Shown here one piece after another: positions 12,101 through 16,839 of a DNA stretch of 23,202 nucleotides. The notes below the pieces were generated by a model. The model searched no databases, was not told where the DNA came from, and saw nothing but the letters and a program-made list of their open reading frames with translations. The DNA lies in the NCBI GenBank assembly GCA_026770585.1, contig MU646391.1:683402-706603 (forward strand), written 5' to 3'. How positions within the stretch are numbered: position 1 is the stretch's first letter; every line of letters begins with the position of its first letter. This DNA comes from Baffinella frigidus (taxonomy: Eukaryota; Cryptophyceae; Cryptomonadales; Baffinellaceae). The translations under genes and the position numbers were made by a program.

Positions 12101-13159
12101 GACCTCAAACTAAAGAAAAATAGGTTTCCCCGGATAAACCTTGCTCACCTGCTCACGCGTCCATCCTGGATTATTTCATGGCCAGCTTTGTCGTTTTACG
12201 ATTTTCCTGCTTCACACCGCTCAGATTGGTTCAGGCTGCGCCACGCCCTCCTCGAGAGTGTTCTGCCCCCCCCGCGTCATCGTGCCCAGGCACACCTTGC
12301 TTACCTAGGTAGGGTGCAGGGGTTTGGTGTTAGGGATTTAGTTGTGGATTTAGTTAGAGATTTAGGGAGAGGCGTTGATGATGCATACGACCCTCTCCTC
12401 AAGAGTGTTCTGCGCCCCCCACGCCATCGTGCTCAGACAGACTTTGCTCACCTGCCTGGTAGGGTGGGAGATGCCTTGATTAATACCAACACGCCCGCCA
12501 TGCATGCAGACCCGCAGAGTCATGTCTGAGCATCGACGAGAGATGCAATGCGCTGCATAGTCAAAGTATGAGCCACCGCAGAGAATGCGCTAGGCTGCGA
12601 GTGGAATCTTCTCATGCAGGAAAATACTCACAGAACTGAGAGTTGCCCTGCCGTGTCGAGTTCATCAGAAGCTTCCAAGCCGAACTCGACGAACCGTGTC
12701 GAAACGCTCATTTCTGTGGTTCCTGTTCTGGTGCAGAAACGAGCGTTTCGATTTGCGCCGCACGTGAGCGTTGCTGGCGCGCAGCGAGTCAGCATCGCAC
12801 CCGAACACCTCAACACGATCCGCGTCTTATGTCTGTGACCAGGGACAGGCGGCCCCTGCCCCGGTACCAGGACCACCCCTACGCCCAGAGCTGCTTAATC
12901 GAGAAGGCAGCCGATACGGAATCGTTCGCGTGACTAACCAGCTCAACAATGAGGGCGACGCCCCCCTGATCCGCCTCACCTTGAGGTCTGAGGATCCGAG
13001 CTTCACGTACTCCATGCTGCCAGAGCTGGCGCTCATCGCCCGGGCGCCCGAGGTCGAGGCGCGAGGCGCCATGGAGAGAAGGCGCGCCGCGGGGGCGACG
13101 AAGGCATGCGCCACCCGTGCGCATAGTACCATTGCCACCGCCACAAGTGGCCGCCGCAT
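51..13159 (-). CDS. Tas-like aldo/keto reductase, plastid-targeted, 12 exons, 3' end outside window
   Basis: Joined exons: 12980-13159, 11180-11301, 10466-10522, 9653-9698, 7937-7996, 6658-6759, 4663-4722, 4140-4187, 3408-3464, 2304-2396, 1127-1196, about 51-118 (963 bp, 321 codons, no stop). All introns are GT-AG and every junction keeps frame. Seen: an AKR N-terminus (LGTMTWGEQNT), the catalytic Asp and Tyr in FLDTAEMYP, Lys in IIASKVAGYG, His in LLQIHWPDRYC, then GLSNETPFGV, VVSIQNSYSLINR and GLMAYSPLAGGILTGKY. Family knowledge: these motifs fit the E. coli Tas branch of NAD(P)H-dependent aldo/keto reductases, (beta/alpha)8 barrels reducing carbonyls; Tas is about 346 residues, so roughly the last 80-100 residues should lie beyond base 1. 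The substrate is not predictable. An N-terminal leader of about 50 residues looks like a bipartite plastid signal. Gene 2 starts 206 bp away on the other strand. Exon 12's donor is the least certain boundary. Confidence 0.95.
310..845. repeat. Inverted repeat with about 120-bp arms
   Basis: 310-430 and 725-845 are reverse complements with few mismatches: CTACCGTAGGGTCCTATG, GGGGTTATTCAAAA, CCTTCGAAGTCC on the left and the reverse on the right. The loop of about 295 bp contains the inverted exon 10 fragment and an AAGTCGTTTGACTT region. Related CTACCGTAGG / TTATTCA..AAATC segments occur near 5565-5640 and 15125-15200. Confidence 0.85.
470..650. repeat. Inverted duplicate of 2100-2280
   Basis: About 180 bp here match the reverse complement of 2100-2280 (CTAAAGTTGACG, GTACCGGAA, GTTGACTT, TCGCTCATCAACCGTGTC). 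It carries a dispersed GTTGAC element plus the exon 10 3' end on the opposite strand to the gene. Confidence 0.85.
1127..1196 (-). CDS. Aldo/keto reductase exon 11: AYSPLAGGILTG
   Basis: 70 bp: VCCKENCDVGLMAYSPLAGG then ILT plus one base. Acceptor CACAG|GTGTGC, donor ACAG|GTTGAT, phase 1. AYSPLAGGILTGKY is a hallmark late-barrel motif of the family. Confidence 0.95.
1197..2303 (-). other. Intron 10: 3' copy of exon 10, three 5' copies of exon 11
   Basis: Downstream of exon 10, 2150-2215 repeats its 3' end (SLINRVHVETSLI) inside a dispersed element. Upstream of exon 11 are copies of its acceptor edge at 1752-1795 (VCCKENCVVGLLAY), about 1440-1457 and about 1305-1318, each with AG|GTGTGCTG. 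TTTAGGG/GTGTTTGG-like tracts fill 1204-1290 and 1810-2090. A 49-bp AT-rich direct repeat with CAATAAGTCGTTATATCAA is at 1660-1735. Confidence 0.82.
2304..2396 (-). CDS. Aldo/keto reductase exon 10: SIQNSYSLINR
   Basis: 93 bp, 31 codons from AAKEYGLPKVVSIQNSYSL to FETSLIE. Acceptor GAATAG|GCCGCG, donor ATTGAG|GTCTTA, phase 0. VSIQNSYSLINR matches the conserved IVTIQNPYSLLNR of Tas proteins. It is the only copy carrying both halves. Confidence 0.94.
2946..3152. mobile_element. 207-bp foldback (MITE-like), GAGC type, TA duplication
   Basis: Arms of about 85-95 bp pair almost perfectly (GAGCGGGTCTCTGATTAGTT at the left end, its complement at the right), around a short AT-rich centre. It is flanked by TA at 2944-2945 and 3153-3154. 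It contains the motif TTGTGTAGTAATTTTC shared with the 140-bp foldbacks. Confidence 0.9.
3215..3270. repeat. GA-rich microsatellite
   Basis: Imperfect GAGA/GCGAGA purine run inside intron 9; open frames over it are artefacts. Confidence 0.85.
3408..3464 (-). CDS. Aldo/keto reductase exon 9: GLSNETPFGV
   Basis: 57 bp, 19 codons: VRNIGLSNETPFGVMSFVQ. Acceptor ATCGCAG|GTGCGC, donor GTCCAG|GTTGCG, phase 0. The (I/L)GxSNE segment is a conserved cofactor-pocket strand of the family. Confidence 0.94.
3465..4139 (-). other. Intron 8
   Basis: It contains the 22-bp array, a copy of the exon 8 donor near 3951-3962 (AGCAAG|GTACC), TTTAGGG-family words in the opposite orientation (3903-3950, CCCTAAACC/CCCTCAACC), and a short copy of the exon 9 acceptor near 3540-3556 (CGCAG|GTGCGCAAC). 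Open frames on either strand between 3480 and 3910 have no recognisable protein and are not called. Confidence 0.7.
4061..4139. repeat. 22-bp tandem repeat starting at the exon 8 donor
   Basis: About 3.6 units of TTATAAAAGGTACTTGTAGG-like sequence (22 bp period) directly next to exon 8. On the gene strand each unit repeats CAAGTACC, so the donor-side GTACC is multiplied. A further CAAG|GTACC lies at about 3955. Confidence 0.93.
4140..4187 (-). CDS. Aldo/keto reductase exon 8
   Basis: 48 bp, 16 codons: IEEQLRALDDLVKAGK. Acceptor CATAG|ATCGAG, donor GGCAAG|GTACCT, phase 0. It is the helix before the strand VRNIGLSNE, standard in aldo/keto reductases. Confidence 0.92.
4188..4662 (-). other. Intron 7 with a long purine tract and a TTTAGGG-like tract at the acceptor
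   Basis: A GA-rich tract (4389-4612) makes a pyrimidine tract on the gene strand, and a TTTAGGG-like tract (about 4193-4257) sits directly upstream of the exon 8 acceptor. On the gene strand the latter reads CCCTAAACCCTTAACCCC, rich in CTAA-type branch-point-like words. Nothing coding is seen at 4258-4388. Confidence 0.75.
4389..4612. repeat. GA-rich purine tract, 224 bp
   Basis: Imperfect (GA)n with GCGAGA, GGGAGG and GATGGAGA variants and one G run. On the gene 1 strand it is a long pyrimidine tract within intron 7. Confidence 0.95.
4663..4722 (-). CDS. Aldo/keto reductase exon 7
   Basis: 60 bp, 20 codons: GPTFGAPGAFDPSKIRETTP. Acceptor TTGCAG|GGTCCG, donor ACTCCG|GTACCA, phase 0. It supplies the variable loop between WPDRY and IEEQL in the family. 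A direct join HWPDRYC/GPTFGAPGAF/DPSKIRETTP/IEEQLRAL is what relatives look like. A neighbouring open frame in another frame over this stretch is a shadow. Confidence 0.88.
5713..5852. mobile_element. 140-bp foldback with 4-bp GATC duplication
   Basis: Ends TTGTCCGGGGAAACC / GGTTTCCCCGGATAA pair through about 55 bp around an AT-rich loop. GATC flanks it at 5709-5712 and 5853-5856. It sits inside a copy of the exon 6 3' half; the unfilled form (GTGGATCTGGAGGAG) is at 6436-6450 and 6675-6689. Confidence 0.93.
6263..6379. mobile_element. 117-bp foldback
   Basis: Arms ATGTCATCCCCACAGGCATT ... and its complement pair over about 50 bp, closing at GGCGTCAGA/TTCTGACGCC. No clear target duplication was found. 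Ends differ from the other groups. Confidence 0.8.
6658..6759 (-). CDS. Aldo/keto reductase exon 6: catalytic His
   Basis: 102 bp, 34 codons from VNRDQITKSVDASLKRLG to YIDLLQIHWPDRYC. Acceptor CACCAG|GTCAAC, donor TACTGT|GTAAGTG, the best donor in the gene. The His of QIHWPDR is the tetrad residue; the SLKRLGTDYIDL helix and strand are diagnostic of the family. It is the only complete member among about eight related fragments between 5.7 and 7.4 kb. Confidence 0.95.
6760..7936 (-). other. Intron 5: 3' copies of exon 5, then 5' copies of exon 6
   Basis: Near exon 5 are two copies of its 3' part with donor: 7761-7785 (RDGKGSR, GTACTC) and 7601-7629 (RDGQGSR, GTAATA). Nearer exon 6 are five copies of its 5' half: 7403-7433, 7270-7295, 7179-7226 (VNRDQITKSVDASLK), 6986-7037 (VNRDQITKSDDASLK) and 6874-6922 (VNRDQITTSVDASLK). 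The AG acceptor is kept in some (7037, 7295) and lost in others. A longer unit with TAATTAGGGC is repeated at 7045-7135 and 7305-7395. Two dispersed GTTGAC elements lie at 6795-6872 and 7640-7712. Confidence 0.87.
6795..6872 (+). repeat. Dispersed GTTGAC...GTCAAC element (about 75 bp), one of about ten
   Basis: Shared order: GGGTTGGC.GACTATTC, AAGTTGACATGCTGGGT, GGTACAAATTCGTCAACTTT, GGAGCGGGAAAGAGCCC. Copies: 455-555 (minus), 2195-2275 (plus), 5085-5120 (partial), 6795-6872 (plus), 7640-7712 (plus), 10810-10885, 10935-11000, 15385-15450, 15530-15605 and 16030-16095 (all minus). The inner AAGTTGAC/GTCAACTT pair is inverted. Confidence 0.8.
7937..7996 (-). CDS. Aldo/keto reductase exon 5
   Basis: 60 bp, exactly 20 codons: VAGYGDMMTWLPGRDGKGSR. 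Acceptor TTCAG|GTGGCG, donor CCCGG|GTACTG, phase 0 on both sides. It follows the catalytic Lys (SK|VAGYG) as in the family and forms the loop before the helix that starts in exon 6. Confidence 0.9.
9351..9376. other. Perfect 26-bp palindrome
   Basis: CAGACACCCCAGA / TCTGGGGTGTCTG with no loop. It lies in intron 4 with no gene to end, so calling it a terminator is not justified. Confidence 0.9.
9493..9652. repeat. 32-bp tandem repeat, five units, abutting the exon 4 donor
   Basis: Five units of 32 bp, each starting GGAACTAATAAAGGGCTCT on the plus strand and ending GGACGTGTT-like. The array abuts exon 4; the GT of the donor is the last part of it. Units differ by only a few bases (TTATAGG/GGTAGG, GACGTG/GAAATG/GACATG), so the array is young. 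Confidence 0.95.
9653..9698 (-). CDS. Aldo/keto reductase exon 4: catalytic Lys
   Basis: 46 bp; acceptor GCGGCAG|ATGG, donor CCAAG|GTCACG. With two bases from exon 3 it gives Ala, then WLKDRKREDVIIASK. The final Lys is the tetrad Lys (IIASKV in E. coli Tas). Phase 0 at its end. A 32-bp tandem repeat begins two bases past the donor. Confidence 0.92.
9699..10465 (-). other. Intron 3, mostly GTTTCGAG/TTTAGGG-like repeat
   Basis: From 10180 to 10460 the plus strand is a tandem, imperfect repeat of GGGTTTCGAGTTT-like and GGGTGTAGGGTTGAGGATTAA-like units, including a duplicated block (10200-10275 and 10305-10385). The rest (9710-10170) shows a short direct repeat GTAAAGCAACT at about 9725 and 9761, a hairpin CAGATATCCCTGTACAGGG region near 9796, and nothing coding. 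Confidence 0.7.
10180..10460. repeat. GTTTCGAG / TTTAGGG-like tandem tract
   Basis: Degenerate heptamer-like repeat with a duplicated block and three GTGTAGGGTTGAGGATTAA units at its right end, ending at exon 3's donor side. It makes spurious open frames on the plus strand. Confidence 0.9.
10466..10522 (-). CDS. Aldo/keto reductase exon 3
   Basis: 57 bp; acceptor TGGCAG|GTACCC, donor GCTGC|GTACGC. The first base completes Met, then YPIPTKATTQGKTDLTIA. The catalytic Tyr (AEMY) is split over the exon 2/3 junction. The downstream frame reaches TAA just past the donor, so the intron is needed to continue. TQGKTD matches the TQG-T-E segment of Tas relatives. Confidence 0.9.
10523..11179 (-). other. 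Intron 2, carrying two copies of the 3' half of exon 2
   Basis: Copies at 11035-11073 (VAFDECGINFLDTAEM plus donor GTACCCC) and 10899-10936 (CDEYGINFLDAAEM plus donor GTACCTCC) repeat only the 3' half of exon 2 with its donor. Each is followed by a copy of the dispersed GTTGAC...GTCAAC element (near 10935-11000 and 10810-10885). A (GGT)n tract lies at 10636-10670. Confidence 0.85.
10636..10670. repeat. (GGT)n microsatellite
   Basis: About 10 GGT units inside intron 2. Confidence 0.95.
11180..11301 (-). CDS. Aldo/keto reductase exon 2: LGTMTWGEQNT and catalytic Asp region
   Basis: 122 bp; acceptor CGCAG|GTGAGC, donor GAAAT|GTACCC, leaving phase 2. It encodes 40 residues plus AT of the Met codon, from VSKVCLGTMTWGEQNT to GINFLDTAE. 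The Asp of FLDTAE is the first catalytic tetrad residue of the family. It is the only copy in the array with both the 5' and 3' halves and both splice sites, so it is taken as the used exon. The donor side and the start of exon 3 both read GTACCC. Confidence 0.93.
11302..12979 (-). other. Intron 1, carrying five copies of the 5' half of exon 2
   Basis: Five degenerate copies of the acceptor plus first about 60 bp of exon 2 lie upstream of the real exon: 12395-12453 (VSKVCLSTMAWGAQNT), 12241-12307 (VSKVCLGTMTRGGQNT), 11947-12148 (split by a foldback), 11792-11856 (VSNVCLGTMTWGEQNT) and 11398-11465 (VSKVCLGTMTWGEQNT). Each has AG before the first codon and loses similarity mid-exon, without the 3' half. 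Short TTTAGGG-like tracts lie just upstream of some copies. In 12460-12979 I recognise nothing else; open frames there are not supported. Confidence 0.85.
11998..12137. mobile_element. 140-bp foldback with 4-bp ACCT duplication, inside an exon 2 copy
   Basis: Same element as 5713-5852 (ends TTATCCGGGGAAACC / GGTTTCCCCGGATAA, same length, near-identical loop). ACCT flanks it at 11994-11997 and 12138-12141. Removing it and one ACCT restores the exon 2 fragment sequence CACACCTTGCTCACC seen in sister copies. Confidence 0.95.
12980..13159 (-). CDS. Aldo/keto reductase exon 1: signal peptide, transit peptide, first beta strand
   Basis: Sixty codons starting at the first in-frame ATG (13157-13159); the open frame continues upstream only to a TTG, so ATG was chosen. 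Residues 1-19 (MRRPLVAVAMVLCARVAHA) are a basic then hydrophobic signal peptide. It is followed directly by FVAPAARLL, with Phe at +1, as in ASAFAP-type plastid import signals, then an Ala/Ser/Arg-rich stretch. The mature protein probably begins near MEYVKLGSSDLK. The donor is AAG|GTGAGG, phase 0. This is the only exon for which I found no partial copies nearby. Confidence 0.9.
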
Positions 13160-13365
13160 GGATTCTTGAACGAGCGAGGCAGCGGTCAAAATCCTCTAGA
13201 GGGGGGTAATTCAAAAGTCATTTGCACAGGTTTTTCGAAAGAGCCTCCTGACATCTCGGCCAAAAGTTGACAAATAGCTCCAAGAACGAGGAAACGACTC
13301 CAAGAACCAGGATGGAATGCCCCCTCAAGAGCCGATTTCCTTTAGATGGACGCAACGCAAGAGCC
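13160..13365. promoter_or_regulatory. Shared head-to-head intergenic region of genes 1 and 2
   Basis: Only 206 bp separate the two start codons (13159 minus, 13366 plus). This is inferred to hold both promoters and 5' leaders. I see no TATA box or known site. A direct repeat AGCTCCAAGAACGAGGAAAC / GACTCCAAGAACCAGG occurs at 13276-13312. An upstream in-frame ATG for gene 2 lies at 13312. Confidence 0.6.
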
Positions 13366-13596
13366 ATGGTGCCGTCAAGGGTCGCGCTGGTGCTTGCCGG
13401 CTGCGCAGCCGTGCTGCTCGCCGTGGCCCTCGTCTCTGAGGGGCAGAATCAGGAGAATACTCTGATGGGGTACCCCATGGCGCAACCCCTCATGTTCGCG
13501 GGCAAGCAGCCCATGTACACGGCAGCTCAGGCTCAGGGTATGCCGGCGCTCTCCTACCGCAGCCAGCCGCGGCTCTCGTACTTCGCTCCACTCCAG
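13366..13596 (+). CDS. Gene 2 exon 1: signal-like segment
   Basis: 77 codons ending SYFAPLQ; donor CTCCAG|GTCCAC, phase 0. Open frame beyond the donor becomes Pro/Ser/Arg-rich and out of character. Confidence 0.75.
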
Positions 13597-14632
13597 GTCC
13601 ACCCCCAACCCAGTCCCGTCCCGTCCTCCCCTGCGCGATACTGTGGACGAGCACGCGGCTGTGCTGGTAAGGCCACACGCCGTGGAGCGCTGCGCGCGTC
13701 GGGGGCAACTCGCCGGGCTGATCTGCTCACTCTCTGGTGGCGCAGGTGCTGGTGTGTGACCCTGAGGACCCGCACTGCGGCTATGGGGGCGTCGACAACT
13801 CGCCGGAGGCGTACGCTGACCCCTCGCCGCTCGCCATCATCGGTTCGAACCCTCCCCCCACCAACCTGGAGCACCCCTTCCCCCTCAAGCATCGCTTGCC
13901 AAGAGTCACCAGTTTGTTCTCGCAAAAAGAGAGAACGGGGGGGCGCATTTGACCCCCCGCCCTTCCTCTTCCGCAGGCGAGAAGTGCTTGGAGGAGAACG
14001 CGTGGGACTGCCCCTTCCCGGGACCCATGAACTACGGTGCCTCGTCCCCCCTCTCTCCTCCCTTCCTCCCCTGCCATGGACCTGCTGCCTTAGGAACTGG
14101 ATGAGGTACCTCCTCAACCTCCTCCGTGCCTCCCCAGGCTCCCCAGCCCTGAACCTGCTCCACTTGTGGAGAGCATACACCAGGACTCCGAAGCGGACCT
14201 ACCGAGTTCATTTCCAAAGGTCTATTTTCATCTCCACAAAAGTATTAATCAATTGCTTTTGGCGCAACGAAATTTACTACACAAACGCTCTACTATTACT
14301 TTTATGAGCAAATCGTGTAGTAATTTTCGTTGCCGAAAAGCAATTAATTAATACTTGTATGGAGATTAATTTGTACCGAGTTCATTTCCAAAGGTCTATT
14401 TGTACCGAGTTCATTTCCAAAGTTCTATTTGTACACATAGCCCTGTGCTGGAGAAGTTGCCTGTTTGCTGTTTTCTTCTTTTTTGCCTGTTCGGGCAACT
14501 CCCTGGAACTTTTGCAGCGAATCTACACCCTAACCCCTACACCCAAACCCTAAACCCTAAACCTTAAACCCTAAACCAGGGCCCGACTCGCCCGCGACCT
14601 GGCTGCCGGAGGAGGACGCAGGCGACGGCCTG
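13366..14632 (+). CDS. Unknown small secreted or membrane-anchored protein, first five exons
   Basis: Joined exons 13366-13596, 13746-13842, 13977-14036, 14184-14219, 14580-14632 give 159 codons in one frame with GT-AG introns. The N-terminus MVPSRVALVLAGCAAVLLAV is a signal peptide or anchor, followed by a Met/Gln/Pro/Ala/Tyr-rich region (GYPMAQPLMFAGKQPMYTAA). A Cys/Asp/Gly part follows (VCDPEDPHCGYGG), then EKCLEENAWDCPFPGPMNYG and an acidic tail PDSPATWLPEEDAGDGL. Four cysteines in two pairs suggest a luminal or extracellular fold. I do not recognise the family. Start alternatives are ATG 13312 (18 residues longer) and 13366; the latter puts the hydrophobic segment at the N-terminus. The gene continues past 14632; later exons are unresolved. 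Confidence 0.75.
13746..13842 (+). CDS. Gene 2 exon 2
   Basis: Acceptor GGCGCAG|GTGCTG, donor ATCATCG|GTTCGA, phase 1. Encodes VLVCDPEDPHCGYGGVDNSP and then EAYADPSPLAII. Confidence 0.8.
13977..14036 (+). CDS. Gene 2 exon 3
   Basis: Acceptor TTCCGCAG|GCGAGA after a pyrimidine tract, donor AACTACG|GTGCCT. Encodes EKCLEENAWDCPFPGPMNY. Confidence 0.8.
14184..14219 (+). CDS. Gene 2 exon 4, 36 bp
   Basis: Acceptor CACCAG|GACTCC, donor CCAAAG|GTCTAT. Encodes LRSGPTEFISK. Two further copies of its 3' edge with donor lie just downstream (14374-14391 and 14400-14419), the pattern seen at other exons, which supports this donor. A longer frame using an acceptor near 14136 is possible. Confidence 0.65.
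14228..14368. mobile_element. 141-bp foldback with 4-bp ATTT duplication
   Basis: Ends TCATCTCC / GGAGATTA, arms of about 55 bp, with the shared core GTGTAGTAATTTTCGTTG. ATTT flanks it at 14224-14227 and 14369-14372. It separates repeats of ACCGAGTTCATTTCCAAAG; the unfilled form TCTATTTGTACC is at 14396-14407. Confidence 0.92.
14526..14577. repeat. CCCTAAA-type tract upstream of an acceptor
   Basis: About seven imperfect CCCTAAA units on the gene 2 strand, ending three bases before the exon 5 AG. Its orientation is the reverse of most such tracts in genes 1 and 3, matching the switch of coding strand. Confidence 0.92.
14580..14632 (+). CDS. Gene 2 exon 5
   Basis: Acceptor AAACCAG|GGCCCG directly after a CCCTAAA-type tract (14526-14577), donor GGCCTG|GTACCA, phase 0. 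Encodes PDSPATWLPEEDAGDGL. Confidence 0.75.
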
Positions 14633-14835
14633 GTACCACCTCCAACAACCCGTAGCAGCTCAAATCGGGGTTTCCAAGGACCGGATTCCCCCTGGGAGTG
14701 TCCACGTAAAAGTGTACCGGGGGGTGAAAAGACGGCAGTCATCTATTCACCCCCCTAGGAAAACGCTAGGTCCCTAGGGATGTCCTACCGTAGGGTCCTA
14801 CGGAACGAATATCCGAAGCTCCCAGCTCCGAAATA

Positions 14836-15038
14836 GAGCCAATCTGGTAGGACTTGGCCAAAGCGAAGTTCGAACTTGCGAGATTGCGAACTTCTAGATG
14901 GACCGTAATTATTAGTAAACACCATTTTGTACTGCAAAATTTGAATTTAAAACACAACATGTCCAAACGGGTCCATCTAGAAGTTCGCAATCTCGCAAGT
15001 TCGAACTTCGCTTTGGCCAAGTCCTACCAGATTGGCTC
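14836..15038. mobile_element. 203-bp foldback, GAGC type, TA duplication
   Basis: Arms of about 70 bp (GAGCCAATCTGGTAGGACTT and complement) are nearly perfect around an AT-rich centre. TA lies at 14834-14835 and 15039-15040. Confidence 0.92.
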
Positions 15039-15299
15039 TACGCTGTTTCGGGTCGCTGGCACCAGTCCCGAGACCCAAGCGAATCTACCTCGGAAACGTA
15101 TTTTTACAGAGAATCGTGGTACCAGCCTATGTCCCTACGGTATTGCCTACCGTAGATTCCTATGGATGATCCACTGATGGGGTATTCACAAAATCCCAGT
15201 GTATTCCGCTCTGTGGCTACAATCGAAACGGACGAGCTCGCACCAATCGGTTCCAACGCCCAGGGCAAATTCGAGATCGTTTTCTAACAGGGTCCGCGG

Positions 15300-16100
15300 T
15301 GAGTGCCTTGCTGCCCCGCGCGCTTCGTTCCTACTGTCAAACTCTCCAACAGTCTGATTCGGTCTCGCCAATTTGGCGAGACAGGGCTCGTTTTCACGCC
15401 AAAGTTGACGAACTTGTACCACACGCCCGGGACGTCAACTTTTCAATAGCCTGTATTGAAACGAGGCCCAGCGCGCCTCGTTCCTACTGTCAAACTCTCT
15501 CACAGTTTGAATTGGTCTCTCTACGAACCGGGGCTCGTTTTCACGCCAAAATTGTCGAATTGGTACCACACGCCCGGGACGTCGACTTTAGGATAGTCTG
15601 CCAACCCGCCTGCGACAGAGCTGGAGTGTGCGCCCGCACTCGAGTTTGCGAGAGATGGTACCCCCGGCGCCCCACACCCGCCCCAGTGCTACGTGATCAC
15701 GAAGACACGTGCTGCTCCCCAGGAGCAACGTATCATTGGGTGGCTACACCCTAATTCTTGTCTCTAATTTCCAATCCCTGAACCCTACAGGTTAGGAAGG
15801 TGTGGCCGGACTACCCCGAGCCGCGGGCGAGCGAAGGCGCGCGCAGTCCTCCCCAGGCACGCTCACCCCTACAGGGGTACCTTGCTCATAAGAAACCGCC
15901 TCCTCCTAGGACCCTGCAGTAGGGCTATACCTAGGGCCCTATGGTGTTCCTAGGGGGGGTGCGGTTTCTTACGAGCGAGGTACCCCTGTACTTCCGTCAC
16001 GGGTGAACTTGGTCTCACCAATTTGGCGAGACTGGGATTTGTTTCAGCCCACAGTTAACGGATGTGTACCACATACCCAGTCGCTTGAGAATAGTCAGCG
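15300..16100. repeat. Direct repeats of about 150 bp, two full and one partial
   Basis: Units at about 15316-15450 and 15472-15605 share GCGC.TCGTTCCTACTGTCAA, CAATTTGGCGAGAC-type sequence, CTCGTTTTCACGCCAAA and the dispersed GTTGAC element. A partial third is at 16007-16100. A short palindrome GTCTCGCCAATTTGGCGAGAC is in the first. No gene is called at 14640-15780. Confidence 0.8.
15872..15988. mobile_element. 117-bp foldback, CAGGGGTACC type, TA duplication (copy 1)
   Basis: Ends CAGGGGTACCTTGCTCATAA and complement; TA at 15870-15871 and 15989-15990. TA duplications and CAG ends are typical of Tc1/mariner-derived MITEs. The centre holds CCTAGG/GGGCCCTA palindromes. Confidence 0.92.
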
Positions 16101-16629
16101 GACTACCCCGGGCCGCGGGCGAGCGCGGGCGCGCGCAGGCCCCCCCTGGCACACGCGAGCCCGCCACCTACTGTACTGATGTATCTCGGAGATGGATTCT
16201 TGCCTGGGTTAGCTAACTGTGGTGGGACGCGCGCGGACCTGCCCATGCACGCTAATCCCGCCACCTCGGGTTGAACGTATCTCGGGGAAGCTTGTTTACA
16301 AGTATCTCGGAAAAGCGTGTCGAAGAGTACTTGGTGGTGCTCTTGACAATCTACATGTACGAGCCGTGGCGAATCTGAGGAAGGGTTTATCCGGGGAATC
16401 GATAAAAGCGCCCCCCCCCCCGCGCCTACGACTCTTCATGAAGCAACGAGCTTTTCAGGCTCGATGCGCTGAACGACTTTGGTGCTTCAAAAACGACGAT
16501 CCTGTGTTCCCAATCGCGAGTCTGACCCCTGTACCTAATGTGCAGGTCTTGCGGCTGGCCTACCCGCGGAGGTGGTGATGATGAGGGACAGCAAAGGTCT
16601 CTCTCTGTTACAGTAAACGTGTATCAACA

Positions 16630-16750
16630 ACGCGCGCGCGCGCTCTCTCTCTCTCTCGCTCTTTCTCTCTCTCTCTCTCTCTGTCGCTCTGTCGCTGTCG
16701 CGCTCTCCATCTCTCTCTCTCTCTCGCGCGCGCGCTCTCTCTCTCACTCT
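16630..16750. repeat. (CT)n tract with CG runs, between two TGTTACAG words
   Basis: CT-rich microsatellite with two (GC)n blocks. CTGTTACAG occurs at both sides (16606-16614 and 16752-16760), so an acceptor-like site seems duplicated around the tract. Confidence 0.85.
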
Positions 16751-16839
16751 CCCTGTTACAGTAGCGATGCGGGCGCGTGGTACAACCTTGAATCGAACCA
16801 CGCCCCTCGACTCTGGCGCGGCTCTGGGGGCGGAGTCTA

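Noticed and set aside
11170-12310. Several separate aldo/keto reductase genes or a tandem gene array
   Set aside because: Each repeat has only the first half or the second half of one exon, with no start, no other exons and often a lost splice site. They are exon-edge copies within introns of one gene.
13267-14307. A single 346-codon gene 2 open frame
   Set aside because: It reads through three GT-AG introns into Arg/Ser/Pro-rich translation and ends in a foldback. The exon join 13366-14632 gives a consistent protein instead.
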